Of a stretch of 64,000 nt of DNA, positions 39,375-48,445 are shown in pieces. Below the pieces are notes generated by a model. The model made no database searches, was not told where the DNA came from, and saw only the letters and a list, made by a program, of their open reading frames with translations. Numbering within the stretch: position 1 is the stretch's first letter; each line of letters begins with the position of its first letter. Location: contig CBDCNH010000005.1 of assembly GCA_965219015.1 (NCBI GenBank), positions 434,001-498,000 on the forward strand, read 5' to 3'. This DNA comes from CBDCNH01 sp965219015. Lineage in GTDB: Bacteria; Pseudomonadota; Alphaproteobacteria; Rhodobacterales; Rhodobacteraceae. A program made the translations under genes and the position numbers.

Positions 39375-40297
39375 AGCCCGTCGTCATCCTCGGCGTCTTC
39401 GTCGCCGACACCGCCTACCGCGCCGCCCGCCAGCCCCGGATCGGCGAGACCATCCTCGGGCGCTCGTTCGTGCTCGGCCCCGGCGGCAAGGGCTCGAACC
39501 AGGCGGTCGCCGCGGGCCGGCTCGGCGCCGACGTGACGATCCTGACGCGGCTCGGCGCCGACGCCTTCGCCGGCATGGCGCGCGAGACCTGGGCCGCGGC
39601 GGGCGTGGCCTCCGCCGCCATCGAGACGCCCGAGAGCTACACCGGCGCGGCCTACATCTTCATCGAGGACGGCACCGGCGACAACGCGATCATCATCAGC
39701 CCCGGAGCCGCCAGCCTCATCACGCCCGCCGACATCGACGCGCAGAGCGCGCTCATCGAGGGCGCGGGCGTGTTCGTGACGCAGCTCGAGCAGCCGCTCG
39801 AGACCGCGCGGCGCGCGCTCGAGGTCGCGCGCGCGGCGCGCGTCACGACGATCCTCAACCCCGCCCCAGCGCAGCCGCTCGACGACGCGCTGCTCGCGCT
39901 CTGCGACTACGTGACCCCGAACGAGACCGAGGCGGCCGAGCTGACCGGCCTGCCGGTGTCGAGCGCCGACGAGGCGCGGCGCGCGGGCGACGCGTTCCTT
40001 GCCCGTGGCGTCGGCACGGCGATCATCACGCTCGGGGCCGCGGGCGCGCTCTACCACACCGCCGGGCGCTCGGAGGTGGTGCCCGCCATCGCCGCGGGGC
40101 CGGTCGTCGAGACCACGGGCGCGGGCGACGCCTTCAACGGGGGGCTCGCGGCGGGCCTCGCGCGCGGCATGGACCCGGTGGCGGCGGTGCGCTTCGGCGC
40201 GGCGGTCGCGGGGATCTCGGTGACGCGGGCGGGCACCGCGCCGTCGATGCCGAGCCTCGCCGAGGTCGAGGCGCTCCTCAGCGGTACGTCGTCGTGA
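39371..40297 (+). CDS. rbsK: Ribokinase
   Basis: A 308-residue PfkB kinase with GPGGKGSNQAVAAGRLGADV at the sugar lid, VTPNETEAAELTG in the middle and ETTGAGDAFNGGLAAGLARG with the catalytic Asp. This is a full-length RbsK pattern and a better ribokinase match than the kinase at 26.4 kb. Its 3' end overlaps the convergent FAH gene by 20 bases. Confidence 0.9.
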   Translation: MKPVVILGVFVADTAYRAARQPRIGETILGRSFVLGPGGKGSNQAVAAGRLGADVTILTRLGADAFAGMARETWAAAGVASAAIETPESYTGAAYIFIEDGTGDNAIIISPGAASLITPADIDAQSALIEGAGVFVTQLEQPLETARRALEVARAARVTTILNPAPAQPLDDALLALCDYVTPNETEAAELTGLPVSSADEARRAGDAFLARGVGTAIITLGAAGALYHTAGRSEVVPAIAAGPVVETTGAGDAFNGGLAAGLARGMDPVAAVRFGAAVAGISVTRAGTAPSMPSLAEVEALLSGTSS

Positions 40298-40976
40298 CCG
40301 ACCCGAGCCCGTCGATGCTCACGCGGCACACGTCGCCCCGTACGAGCGCGCCCACGCCCGCGGGCGTGCCGGTGTAGATCAGGTCGCCGGGCGCCAGCGC
40401 CACCAGCCCCGAGAGCGCCGCGATCACGTCGGGCACGGGCCAGATCATCTCCGACAGCGCCGCCGTCTGCCGCACGCCGTCGTTGACCGCCAGCGTCAGC
40501 CGCGCGGCCTCGAGGTCGCCGGCGTCGCCAAGCGGCACCAGCGCGCCGCAGACCGCCGAGGCGTCGAACCCCTTCGCCATGTCCCAGGGCCGCCGCGCCG
40601 CCTTCGCCACCGCCTGCAGGTCGCGGCGCGTGAGGTCGTTGCCGGGCGCGCAGCCCCAGACGTGAGCCCAGCCGTCCGCCGCCGCGATGTCGCGCCCGCC
40701 GGTGCCGATGGCGACCACGAGCTCCCCCTCGAAGTGCAGCTCCGACGTCGCCGCCGGCCAGTCGAGCGTCGCGCCGTCGCCGACGAGCGCGTCCGCGGGC
40801 TTCGTGAAGAAGAACGGCGGCTCGCGGTCGGGGTCGTGGCCCATCTCGCGCGCGTGCTCGACGTAGTTCCGCCCGACGCAGAAGATCCGCCGCACCGCGA
40901 AACGGTCGTCCGACCCCGCGACGGCGACGCTCGGCACGGGCGGCGGCGGCAGAACGTAGCCGGGACCGGGGCTCAC
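40278..40976 (-). CDS. FAH-family hydrolase (second paralogue)
   Basis: A 232-residue FAH-type protein with RIFCVGRNYVEHAREMGHDP, FFFTKPADAL, a LHFEGELVVAIG acidic metal motif and DLIYTGTPAGVGAL. It is shorter than the FAH enzyme at 23.7 kb and resembles fumarylpyruvate or acylpyruvate hydrolases (YcgM). The GTG at 40976 overlaps the stop of the upstream dacA-like gene as GTGA; a GTG 6 codons earlier is also possible. It may act on acylpyruvates rather than on the sugar pathway. Confidence 0.85.
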   Translation of the reverse strand: MSPGPGYVLPPPPVPSVAVAGSDDRFAVRRIFCVGRNYVEHAREMGHDPDREPPFFFTKPADALVGDGATLDWPAATSELHFEGELVVAIGTGGRDIAAADGWAHVWGCAPGNDLTRRDLQAVAKAARRPWDMAKGFDASAVCGALVPLGDAGDLEAARLTLAVNDGVRQTAALSEMIWPVPDVIAALSGLVALAPGDLIYTGTPAGVGALVRGDVCRVSIDGLGSVTTTYR

Positions 40977-42646
40977 GGGCTCACCGTGAAGCACAGGATG
41001 CGCCGCGCCTGCAGGCGGCGGCAGGCGAGGTCGGCGCTGTCCTGGCTCAGGCCGACGAAATTGGCCTCCCAGCCGGTCTTGCGGCGCACCACCTTGCGAA
41101 GGCTCTCGCCGAGCACGCCCGACTCCGCGAGCGCGGTCTTCAGGAGCACGCGGTCGGCCTCGGCGGGGGAGGGGTACTTGCCGAGCGTGATCGACCAGAA
41201 CCGACCGCCCGAGGTCGACATCCGGCTCACCACTTCGGGCGCCGCCTGCTGCGCCGCGGCGGCAACCGGCTCGGCGAGGAGTTTTAGCGGATCGGGCCGC
41301 CGGCGCGGCAGTATCGTGCCGGCGCTCGGGGCAAGCGCGGCCAGCTCGACGCTTTCCTCGACCGGCTCGGGGGCCGTCGCCTCGGTCACGTCCGAGACGA
41401 TGGCGGAGGCGACCGTGCCCACGAGATCGGTCCCGTCGAGGCCGGCCGGACCTGCGTCGGCGGCGAGCACCGTCTGGCCTTCGGGGACCGGCAAGGCGGT
41501 CGGCTCGGCAACCTCGGGTGCCGCGACGAGAGCTTCGGGGCGACGCGCCGGCGCGGGATCTTCGGCGGTGGCGACCTGAACCTCGGCCGCGGCGACCGCG
41601 AGCGGCGTCGCGTCTGCGGTCACGTCCTCGAGAACCGAAGCGATCGTGTCGCGCATCGCCACCGTCGTGTCGGGCCGTGCCGATGGCCGCGGGCTCCGGG
41701 TGACGGCGAGCTGCAGGCGCAGGGTCTTGCCCGCCGCGCGGTTCTTGTCGCCCGCACCTGCCAGATCCTCCGGCCCGTCGTCACCCAAATCGGCGTCCGC
41801 CACGAGGTAGGTGGGGAGATCCGGCTTCCTGACCGGCGCGCCGCGGGGTGCCTTCTTGAAGCCGAGGTCGAGAAGCTGCGTCATCTTCGCGTTGCGCTGC
41901 GCCGTCGAGGTGCCGCCGAAGACCGCCGCGATGATCCGCACGCCGCCGCGGTCCGCCGAGGCCACGAGGTTGAAGCCCGCGGGGCCGGTGTAACCGGTCT
42001 TGATCCCGTCGGCGCCCGCGTAGCTGTCGAGGAAGCGGCGGTTGGTGCTGTAGACCTGGCTCACCCCGGCGTCCGTCGAGCGACGCGAAAAGATGTTGTA
42101 GAACTCTGGGTGGTCGTAAAAGAGGTGCCGCCCGAGGAGCGCCATGTCGTGCGCGGTCGAGCGGTGGCCGTCGGCGGTCAAACCGTTGGCGTTGCGGAAC
42201 GTCGTGTTCTTCATGCCGAGCGCCGCGGCCGTACGGTTCATCCGGGCGGCGAACTTGGTCTCGCTGCCGCCGACCGCCTCGCCGATGGCCGTCGCGCAGT
42301 CGTTGGCCGACTTCACGGCGGCGGCCCGGATCAGGTAGCGCAGCGCGATCTTCTGGCCGGTACGGAGCCCGAGCTTGGACGGCGGTTCGGACGCCGCGTT
42401 GCGCGAGACCGTCACCATCGTGTCGAGCGAAATCTCGCCGCGCTTGATCGCCTCGAAGGTGATGTAGAGCGTCATCATCTTGGTCAGCGACGCCGGATGC
42501 AGGCGCGTATCGGCGTTTTCCGAATAGAGCACCTGGCCCGAACGCGCGTCCATCACGTAGGCCGCGAAGGGTGCCGCCACGGCGGCGAGCGCGGTCACGA
42601 ACCAGACCCCCGCGGCAAGGGCCGCCGCCGGCCAGGCAGTCGTCAT
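40973..42646 (-). CDS. D-alanyl-D-alanine carboxypeptidase with SPOR domain
   Basis: A 557-residue secreted penicillin-binding protein. A signal segment (about 1-25) precedes the catalytic triad motifs SLTK (Ser53-Lys56), SAN (113-115) and KTG (216-218). From about 270 to 480 a proline/alanine-rich linker follows. A C-terminal SPOR-like domain ends the protein (FWSITLGKYPSPAEADRVLLK). It trims peptidoglycan pentapeptides, and the SPOR part would direct it to denuded glycan at the septum. Start at 42646, where the signal peptide begins; the open frame upstream is not conserved-looking. Confidence 0.92.
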   Translation of the reverse strand: MTTAWPAAALAAGVWFVTALAAVAAPFAAYVMDARSGQVLYSENADTRLHPASLTKMMTLYITFEAIKRGEISLDTMVTVSRNAASEPPSKLGLRTGQKIALRYLIRAAAVKSANDCATAIGEAVGGSETKFAARMNRTAAALGMKNTTFRNANGLTADGHRSTAHDMALLGRHLFYDHPEFYNIFSRRSTDAGVSQVYSTNRRFLDSYAGADGIKTGYTGPAGFNLVASADRGGVRIIAAVFGGTSTAQRNAKMTQLLDLGFKKAPRGAPVRKPDLPTYLVADADLGDDGPEDLAGAGDKNRAAGKTLRLQLAVTRSPRPSARPDTTVAMRDTIASVLEDVTADATPLAVAAAEVQVATAEDPAPARRPEALVAAPEVAEPTALPVPEGQTVLAADAGPAGLDGTDLVGTVASAIVSDVTEATAPEPVEESVELAALAPSAGTILPRRRPDPLKLLAEPVAAAAQQAAPEVVSRMSTSGGRFWSITLGKYPSPAEADRVLLKTALAESGVLGESLRKVVRRKTGWEANFVGLSQDSADLACRRLQARRILCFTVSP

Positions 42647-42834
42647 CCGCCCGTACCGGGCCGGCCGTCCGACACATGTCTGCACGCCGCCTGTCCTTCT
42701 GCTGCCCCGATCGCGCCCGGTTTTTTGGTGGGCGTCACTGCTCCCCTCGACGCCTAGCACAGGGCTGCCGGTCGGAATACCCCGGACTTTCCAAGCCCTA
42801 ACGACTCGACGCTGATGCGGCGCGCGCGCAACGC

Positions 42835-43530
42835 TCAGGCGATGCCAAAGAGCAGCTCCGGCACCGCGCCGAGGTCCGCCGCGAAGAGGCCGCGGGGATG
42901 CGGCGGCCCCGGCTCGGCACGGTCGAGCGCCCATTCGGTCGCCGCGGGCACGTGGACGGCCCAGGCGCCCGCGGCGAGCGCCGGCAGCACGTCGGACGCC
43001 AGCGAATTGCCCACCATCGCCGCGCGCGCGGCGCCGTCGCCGTGCCGGTCGAACGCCCGCGTGTAGGTCTCCGGCGTCTTGTCGCTCACGATCTCGACCG
43101 CGGCGAAGAGCGGCCCGAGCCCCGAGGCGGCGAGCTTGCGCTCCTGGTCGAGAAGATCGCCCTTGGTCACGAGGATCACCCGCCAGCGCGCCGCGCAGGC
43201 CACGACGGCGGCGCGCGCATGCGGCAGCAGGCGCACCGGATGCGCGAGCATCTCATGGCCGAGCGCGATGATCGCGCCGACCGTCGTGCCCGGCACGCGG
43301 CCCTCGCTTGCCTCCACGGCCGTCTCGATCATCGACAGCAGGAACCCCTTGATGCCGAAGCCGTAGCGCCCGAGGTTGCGCCGCTCGGCGGCCAGGAGCC
43401 GCGCGCCGAGGTCGGTGCCCGGCACATGCGGCGCCATCAGGTCGAGAAAGCGCGCCTCGATGTCGCGGAAGAAGGTCTCGTTCTCCCACAGCGTATCATC
43501 GGCGTCGAAGGCGACGGTCGTGAGCGTCAT
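42835..43530 (-). CDS. HAD-superfamily hydrolase
   Basis: A 231-residue phosphatase-like protein with motif [14 protein letters not shown], a motif II Thr in VILVTKGD, Lys in the [11 protein letters not shown] region and motif [14 protein letters not shown] helical cap lies between residues about 20 and 100. It is probably a small-molecule phosphatase of unknown substrate. It is divergent from clpS with about 130 bases between. Confidence 0.87.
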   Translation of the reverse strand: MTLTTVAFDADDTLWENETFFRDIEARFLDLMAPHVPGTDLGARLLAAERRNLGRYGFGIKGFLLSMIETAVEASEGRVPGTTVGAIIALGHEMLAHPVRLLPHARAAVVACAARWRVILVTKGDLLDQERKLAASGLGPLFAAVEIVSDKTPETYTRAFDRHGDGAARAAMVGNSLASDVLPALAAGAWAVHVPAATEWALDRAEPGPPHPRGLFAADLGAVPELLFGIA

Positions 43531-43658
43531 GCCCCTGCCTAGCGCGGCGGCCGGGCCGGCGGCAATCCCTGCGATTCGGACATGCGACCCCTTTTCACGA
43601 TGGGCCCGGAGGTTATATTCGCGATGTCCGACGCCATGACCCCGGAGCCGATCCGCCC

Positions 43659-44000
43659 GTGCCCCTGCCCGCCATCCGCCTTTCCGACGACCGCACGGAC
43701 CGCGACGGCGAAGGCTCCGTCGTCACCAAGACGCGCCCCAAGACGCAGCGCCCGCCACTCTACAAGGTGCTCATCCTCAACGATGACTACACGCCGATGG
43801 AGTTCGTCGTGCATGTGCTCGAGCGGTTCTTCGGGCTGACGCACGCGCAGGCGTTCGAGCTGATGCTGACGGTCCACAAGAAGGGCCTCGCCGTCGTCGG
43901 CGTGTTCTCCTTCGAGGTCGCCGAGACCAAGGTGGCGCAGGTGATGGACTTCGCCCGCCGGCATCAGCATCCGCTCCAGTGCACGATGGAAAAGGAATAG
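43659..44000 (+). CDS. clpS: ATP-dependent Clp protease adaptor ClpS
   Basis: A 113-residue protein with the ClpS core [25 protein letters not shown] (two parts), [18 protein letters not shown] and the [23 protein letters not shown] end. It delivers N-degron substrates to ClpAP. The start at the GTG at 43659 is in frame; nearby ATGs at 43624 and 43636 are in another frame. Its last 22 bases overlap the start of the methyltransferase gene. Confidence 0.95.
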   Translation: MPLPAIRLSDDRTDRDGEGSVVTKTRPKTQRPPLYKVLILNDDYTPMEFVVHVLERFFGLTHAQAFELMLTVHKKGLAVVGVFSFEVAETKVAQVMDFARRHQHPLQCTMEKE

Positions 44001-45043
44001 CTCACGCGGCGGAGGTCTCGGGGCTCGACGCGCGGCTGGCGCTCGTCGAGCTGCCCGCCGAGGGACGCATCGCGGTGCTCGGTCCCCGCGCGGGGATGGA
44101 CCTTGCAGCGATGCCGCGCGAGCGCACCGACATCGTGACGGGCTTTCGCCCGGATCACGACGCCTTCATCGCGGAGAACTGGCATACCAGTTTCGAGCGC
44201 GGGCCTCAGCCCTACGCCGCGGCCATCGTCGTGCTGCCGCGTGCCCGTGCCGCAGGCGAGGCGCTGGTGGCCGAAGCCGTTCGGGCGACGCGGGGCCCGG
44301 TGCTGGTGGACGGTCAGAAGACCGACGGGATCGAGGCCATGCTGCGCGCGCTGCGCGACCGTGGGGTGGCGCTCGACGTGATCTCCAAGGCGCATGGCAA
44401 GCTCGGGCGGTTCACGGCGGCGGATGTCGATCTGTCGGCTTGGTCGCACGCGCCGGTGACGCTGCCCGAAGGCTTCTCGACGGCGCCCGGCGCGTTCTCG
44501 TCCGATGGCATCGACCCCGGATCGGCGCTCTTGGCCGGGGCGCTCCCGACCTCGCTCCGGGGCCGGGTCGCCGACCTCGGCGCGGGCTGGGGGTTTCTCG
44601 CCCATGCCGTGCTGAGCCGCGCCGACGTCATCGAGGTGCATCTCATCGAGGCCGACCGCGCTGCGCTCGCGGCGGCGCGGCGCAACATCACCGACCCGCG
44701 CGCGCGGTTCCATTGGGCGGACGCCCTGGCGTTCGCCCCCGAGGAGCGCTTCGACGCGGTGGTGATGAACCCGCCGTTTCACCTCCGCCGTGCCGCCGAT
44801 CCGGGGCTTGGGCTCGCCTTCATCGCGGCGGCGGCGCGGATGCTCGGCCCCTCGGGCGCGCTCTACCTGGTGGCGAACCGGCATCTGCCCTACGACCGCG
44901 CATTGGCCGGGGCCTTCCGCGAGGTGACGGAGATCGGCGCCACACGGTCGTTCCGGGCGATCCGTGCCGCGCATCCGGCGGCCCCGCCTCGCACTGCCGC
45001 GCGGACCCGGCTAAGGTCGCGGGCGGGGGTGCGAACGGAATGA
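43979..45043 (+). CDS. RsmC-like class I methyltransferase
   Basis: A 354-residue protein with two related halves: a degenerate N-terminal domain (about 1-170) and a C-terminal Rossmann methyltransferase domain with [16 protein letters not shown] (AdoMet), an acidic HLIEAD and the catalytic NPPFH. This is the architecture of 16S rRNA G1207 N2-methyltransferase RsmC. The GTG at 43979 lies inside clpS and is the earliest possible start; later starts in the first 20 codons cannot be excluded. The stop overlaps the SDR gene as ATGA. Confidence 0.88.
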   Translation: MHDGKGIAHAAEVSGLDARLALVELPAEGRIAVLGPRAGMDLAAMPRERTDIVTGFRPDHDAFIAENWHTSFERGPQPYAAAIVVLPRARAAGEALVAEAVRATRGPVLVDGQKTDGIEAMLRALRDRGVALDVISKAHGKLGRFTAADVDLSAWSHAPVTLPEGFSTAPGAFSSDGIDPGSALLAGALPTSLRGRVADLGAGWGFLAHAVLSRADVIEVHLIEADRAALAAARRNITDPRARFHWADALAFAPEERFDAVVMNPPFHLRRAADPGLGLAFIAAAARMLGPSGALYLVANRHLPYDRALAGAFREVTEIGATRSFRAIRAAHPAAPPRTAARTRLRSRAGVRTE

Positions 45044-45840
45044 CCTATTCGATCGACGGCAGAACGGCGATCGTCACCGGCTCGGCGCATGGCGTGGGGC
45101 TCGCCATCGCGCGCCATTTCGTCGCCCGCGGCGCCAACGTGATGTTCGCCGATCTCGACGAGGACACGCTCGCCGCCGAGATCGGCAACACCGAAGGCAC
45201 GGCGCGCTACTTCGCCGGCGACCTGCGCGAGCGGCTCTGCGTCGCGAACCTGCTGTCGGCGACCGTGGACGCCTTCGACCGCATCGACATCCTCGTCAAC
45301 GCGAGCCGCCAGATCACGCTCTCCGACCCGCTCAACCCCGACGCGGACGGGGTCGAGCCGCTCCTGCAGCAGAACCTGCTGACGAGCCTCCGGCTGAGCC
45401 AGGGGGTCGCCAAGCGGATGATCGCGCAGGCCGAGCGCGACGGACGCGACGAGGGCACCATCGGCGCCATCGTCAACATCTCCGCCACCGCCGCCACCCG
45501 CACCCAGCCCGAGCTGATGGGCTACGCCATCGCGATGGCGGCGCTCGACCAGATGACGCGCGCGTTCGCGGTGGCGATGGCGCCGAAGCGCATCCGCGTC
45601 AACGCGGTCGCCTTCGGCAGCGTGATGAGCGCGAGCCTGAAGGCCGCCCTTCGCGAGACGCCCGACTGGCGCGAGACCATCATCGCCGCCACGCCGCTCG
45701 GCCGCATCGCTCCACCGTCCGACCTCGTCGAGGCCGTGCAGTTCCTCGCCTCCGAGGGGGCGGGCTTCATCACCGGCCAGGTGCTCACCGTCGACGGCGG
45801 GCGTGGGCTGGTCGACGCGGCGGCGGCGCCGGCGTTCTGA
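45040..45840 (+). CDS. SDR-family protein lacking the catalytic lysine
   Basis: A 266-residue SDR with cofactor motif VTGSAHGVGLAIA, acidic FADLDEDT (NAD preference), NASR in place of NNAG, and the C-terminal FITGQVLTVDGGRG. The active-site block reads GYAIAMAAL, so the Lys of the canonical YxxxK is Met. It may be a degenerate or non-redox member. It is translationally coupled (ATGA) to the RsmC-like gene, which hints at a shared role. Ends 56 bases inside a possible antisense small gene. Confidence 0.88.
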   Translation: MTYSIDGRTAIVTGSAHGVGLAIARHFVARGANVMFADLDEDTLAAEIGNTEGTARYFAGDLRERLCVANLLSATVDAFDRIDILVNASRQITLSDPLNPDADGVEPLLQQNLLTSLRLSQGVAKRMIAQAERDGRDEGTIGAIVNISATAATRTQPELMGYAIAMAALDQMTRAFAVAMAPKRIRVNAVAFGSVMSASLKAALRETPDWRETIIAATPLGRIAPPSDLVEAVQFLASEGAGFITGQVLTVDGGRGLVDAAAAPAF

Positions 45841-46147
45841 GGCGAGGGCCGCGCCGGACCTGGAGGAACGCCGAGATCACCGCCAGTGTCGAGAGGAGGA
45901 GCCCGACCTTGGCGCCGGTGGAACGGGACGTGACCCGCCCCGTGCGCGGATCGACCGGCCCCGATCGCATGATGCCCACGATGCAGATCGCCGCGCTCGC
46001 CATCGCAGGGACGCGACGGGCCAGAGGCAGGACGCCGGGGCCGTAGCCGATGCCGCCGAGGCGGGAGAGGACCGCGAGGTTGGCTGCCATCGGGATCGGC
46101 AGGACGACGAACGCCGCCAGGCTCGGGCCCCGACCTCGACGGGCCAC
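45785..46147 (-). CDS. Possible small membrane protein
   Basis: A frame of 120 codons with a good AAGGTGG five bases before a GTG start. It has three hydrophobic stretches (AAFVVLPIPMAANLAVL, ASAAICIVGIM, GLLLSTLAVISAFL) and an Arg-rich C-terminus. The 3' end overlaps the SDR gene by 56 bases on the other strand. Arg/Pro-rich tails are common in chance frames of GC-rich DNA, so this is tentative. Confidence 0.35.
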   Translation of the reverse strand: MARRGRGPSLAAFVVLPIPMAANLAVLSRLGGIGYGPGVLPLARRVPAMASAAICIVGIMRSGPVDPRTGRVTSRSTGAKVGLLLSTLAVISAFLQVRRGPRLRTPAPPPRRPAHARRRR

Positions 46148-46667
46148 GGTGCCACCTTTTATCTTTGCAGCGGGACGTCGCCGCTCGCGGAACGACTTTC
46201 CGGGGAAACCGAACTGTGGGATCGTCGGGTGGGAATTGGGCCTTTGCCCCTTTGGGCTTTTCAGGGCCGTAGCAGAGCCGGGTCGGTCCCTTTCACCCGG
46301 TCGGGAAGGCGCAGCCTGAGATTTGCCGACCGGCAGCCGCGGTCGTCGGCATCGACGCAAGCATAGGGTGGCTCGCCGTGAGCCAGCATGGTGGTCGAGA
46401 CATCAAATCAGCGACGTCCAGAAGACGACCTTGTCGCCCCCCTGCTTCCGCCCTCGACGTATCGGCGATCAGGATGCGCCGGCGACGCTCCCGAAGCATC
46501 GCCTCCAGTTGCCCGACGCTTCTCGTCGCTCCGGTTCAAGCAATCAACATGCTCGACCGGTACGCATCCACGCGACCCGAGATGGTCGCGCGCGGCGAAC
46601 TCAGCCCGCTGCGCGATCCCGGCGCGACGGATATCGACGACGCGTAACCCGAGCGGTATCCGTTTTC
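46148..46667. other. Gene-poor stretch, possible decayed gene
   Basis: About 520 bases with no convincing gene on either strand and GC lower than average. On the plus strand around 46340-46400 a fragment reads VVGIDASIGWLAVSQHGG, faintly like the N-terminus of IS110-type transposases (GIDVSK), but no further transposase motif follows. It may be a decayed mobile gene. Confidence 0.3.
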
Positions 46668-47636
46668 TCATGCAGTCAGATATTCTTTGTAGAACCCGTC
46701 CAACCGCTCGACCGCTTGGTCGACATACTGATCCTTGTCGTACAATTCGTAATGGCCCGCGCCCTCGATGACGAACAGGTCCTTCTTGTTCTTCGCCCGC
46801 TCGAACAGCAGTTTGCCGTCCTCGAACTGGAGCGTGGTCCCAAGCCTGCCACCCACGATGATCTGGATGGGTTGCGTGAGCAGTTCACCGACGAGGTGAA
46901 AGGCATCAAACGCCATGAGCGGCCCGAGGCTGCGGAAGTTGCGCCGGTTGGTCCGGGTCTCCGCCGGACGGCGTTCGCTGTAGAACTCGACGGCGTCGAG
47001 CACGTCGCGATCCGTGATCCCGGCCGCCTTGGCCTCCTCCATGTTGTCGGGGATCCAGAGATCACCTCGCGCCGCGCCGCCACGCGCCTCGAGGGTGCGC
47101 TGCTTGCCGACCGCTTCCAGCATCTCGGCAACAGCGGTCGCGGACAGCGAGCCCTGGCGTCGCGCTCTCCCAATATTGACGGCAACGACGGTCCCCACGG
47201 CCTTGAACCGGTGTTCGGTCAGAGCGGCGTTCACCGCGTAGCCACCGCCCGCGCAGATTCCGAGAACGCCAACCTGCTCCTCACCGACATAAGGAAGCGT
47301 CATCAGGTGGTCGACGGCGCAGCGCACGTCCTCGATCCGCGTGGCCGGATCCTCAAGGTCGCGAGGCTCGCCGCCGCTTTCCCCCTGATGTGAGGGGTCG
47401 AAAGCGAGAGCGACGAACCCGCGCTCGGCCAGTTTTCCGCCCCAAACCGCGCCGATCTGTTCCTTGACGCTGCTGCCGGGCGTCACGATCACGAGAGCAG
47501 CGTAGGTCCGCGCCTCGTCGAACCTGTCCGGGAGGTGCAGGATCCCACGGACATCGGTGCTTCCGTTCTTGAAGGAAACCGGTCTCCATCCGGTCGGCAT
47601 TGTCGTGTTTCCCGGCATCATCGTGTCTCCCGGCAT
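46668..47636 (-). CDS. Alpha/beta hydrolase, YcjY/dienelactone-hydrolase-like
   Basis: A 322-residue hydrolase with LVIVTPGSSVKEQIG near the oxyanion site, VALAFDPSHQGESGG, nucleophile region GVLGICAGGGYAV (Cys instead of Ser in GxCxGG, as in dienelactone-hydrolase-like enzymes) and VIEGAGHYELYD with the catalytic His. The start is placed at 47636 behind GAGGAA; two later in-frame ATGs at 47618 and 47600 sit in tandem 18-base repeats. GC is lower than in the neighbours, so it may be a more recent arrival. Substrate unknown. Confidence 0.85.
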   Translation of the reverse strand: MPGDTMMPGNTTMPTGWRPVSFKNGSTDVRGILHLPDRFDEARTYAALVIVTPGSSVKEQIGAVWGGKLAERGFVALAFDPSHQGESGGEPRDLEDPATRIEDVRCAVDHLMTLPYVGEEQVGVLGICAGGGYAVNAALTEHRFKAVGTVVAVNIGRARRQGSLSATAVAEMLEAVGKQRTLEARGGAARGDLWIPDNMEEAKAAGITDRDVLDAVEFYSERRPAETRTNRRNFRSLGPLMAFDAFHLVGELLTQPIQIIVGGRLGTTLQFEDGKLLFERAKNKKDLFVIEGAGHYELYDKDQYVDQAVERLDGFYKEYLTA

Positions 47637-47651
47637 TGTCGTGTTTCCTCG
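47598..47651. repeat. Tandem 18-base repeats over a start codon
   Basis: Two near-identical 18-base units and a third degenerate one, each with a GGGAA/GGGAG-type purine run and an ATG on the minus strand. They encode MPGDTM, MPGNTT and a diverged copy. The duplication gives the hydrolase gene at least two usable start sites. Confidence 0.75.
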
Positions 47652-48010
47652 CACTGCCCATTGAAATCGGCCCCATGATCGTCGCTCCTGGCAGTTCTGA
47701 AGCATCGGCACTTGGACGGAATGCTCGCGGCCATGCGGGGCCGAGCACGCCCAAGGGCGGCTCATTCCAGAGCGACCGAGCCCGAGCCGGAACGGGGCAG
47801 CGGGGCCACGGACCAGCTCGGCACGGTCTGATCGCTGCGGCGTCCACGAACGGCGGCTCCCGCCTCACGGCAAGTCGCCGGGGAAGGGGCATCCCGAGCA
47901 TCGACGCCGCTGGACCGGATGTCCGATCATCGGAGGTCTCTACCCTCGCGCTCGACGAGATGCTCCGCACTCTTCGCGGCAGGTGACGCGCTCCGGATGG
48001 GGCGCCGGAA
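47637..48010. other. Gene-free stretch between hydrolase and lipoprotein genes
   Basis: About 370 bases without a credible gene. A plus-strand fragment ending at 47986 reads EVSTLALDEMLRTLRGR, reminiscent of the N-terminus of AraC-type regulators with a cupin domain, but it stops at once. The hydrolase promoter should lie at the left side. Confidence 0.35.
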
Positions 48011-48373
48011 TCAGGCGCCGTAGCGCGACGCGCAAGCGCGGATCGCGGCGTCGGTCCGGGCGCGGGTCTGGGCGCGCTTGGCGACAAGCGAGGCGAGCTT
48101 GCGCTCCTCGAGGCCCGGATCGATGGCGACCGCGCGCACCCGGACGGCCGCTTCGTTGGCCGAACAGAAGAACAACTCGTCTCCGGCGCAGAAGTTGAAC
48201 GACGCCCGCGTCGTGGGCTCGCGCTCGAGCGCGTAGCCGCGCGCGAGGTTGATCCGGCTCTCGGCGATCAGGTCGTCGAGCACCGCGAGGTCGCGCGTGG
48301 CGTCGCGGCTGCAGCTTTCGCGCGGCGTGGCGCAGGCAGCCAGGAAAAGGAGAAGGAGGAGGGCGAACCGCAT
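48011..48373 (-). CDS. Small lipoprotein, function unknown
   Basis: A 120-residue protein whose N-terminus MRFALLLLLFLAACATP is a typical lipoprotein signal with lipobox LAAC (Cys14). The rest is helical and contains three further cysteines (CSRD, FCAGDELFFC) and an Arg-rich C-terminal helix. Probably anchored to the inner face of the outer membrane or to the inner membrane. No family recognised. It is divergent from hemF. Confidence 0.78.
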   Translation of the reverse strand: MRFALLLLLFLAACATPRESCSRDATRDLAVLDDLIAESRINLARGYALEREPTTRASFNFCAGDELFFCSANEAAVRVRAVAIDPGLEERKLASLVAKRAQTRARTDAAIRACASRYGA

Positions 48374-48445
48374 CGTGGTCCTCGGAGGGCGCGGGCGATC
48401 CCGCCTTGCGATCGGTGCCGGCATCCGGGATGGTCGCGCCGCGAC

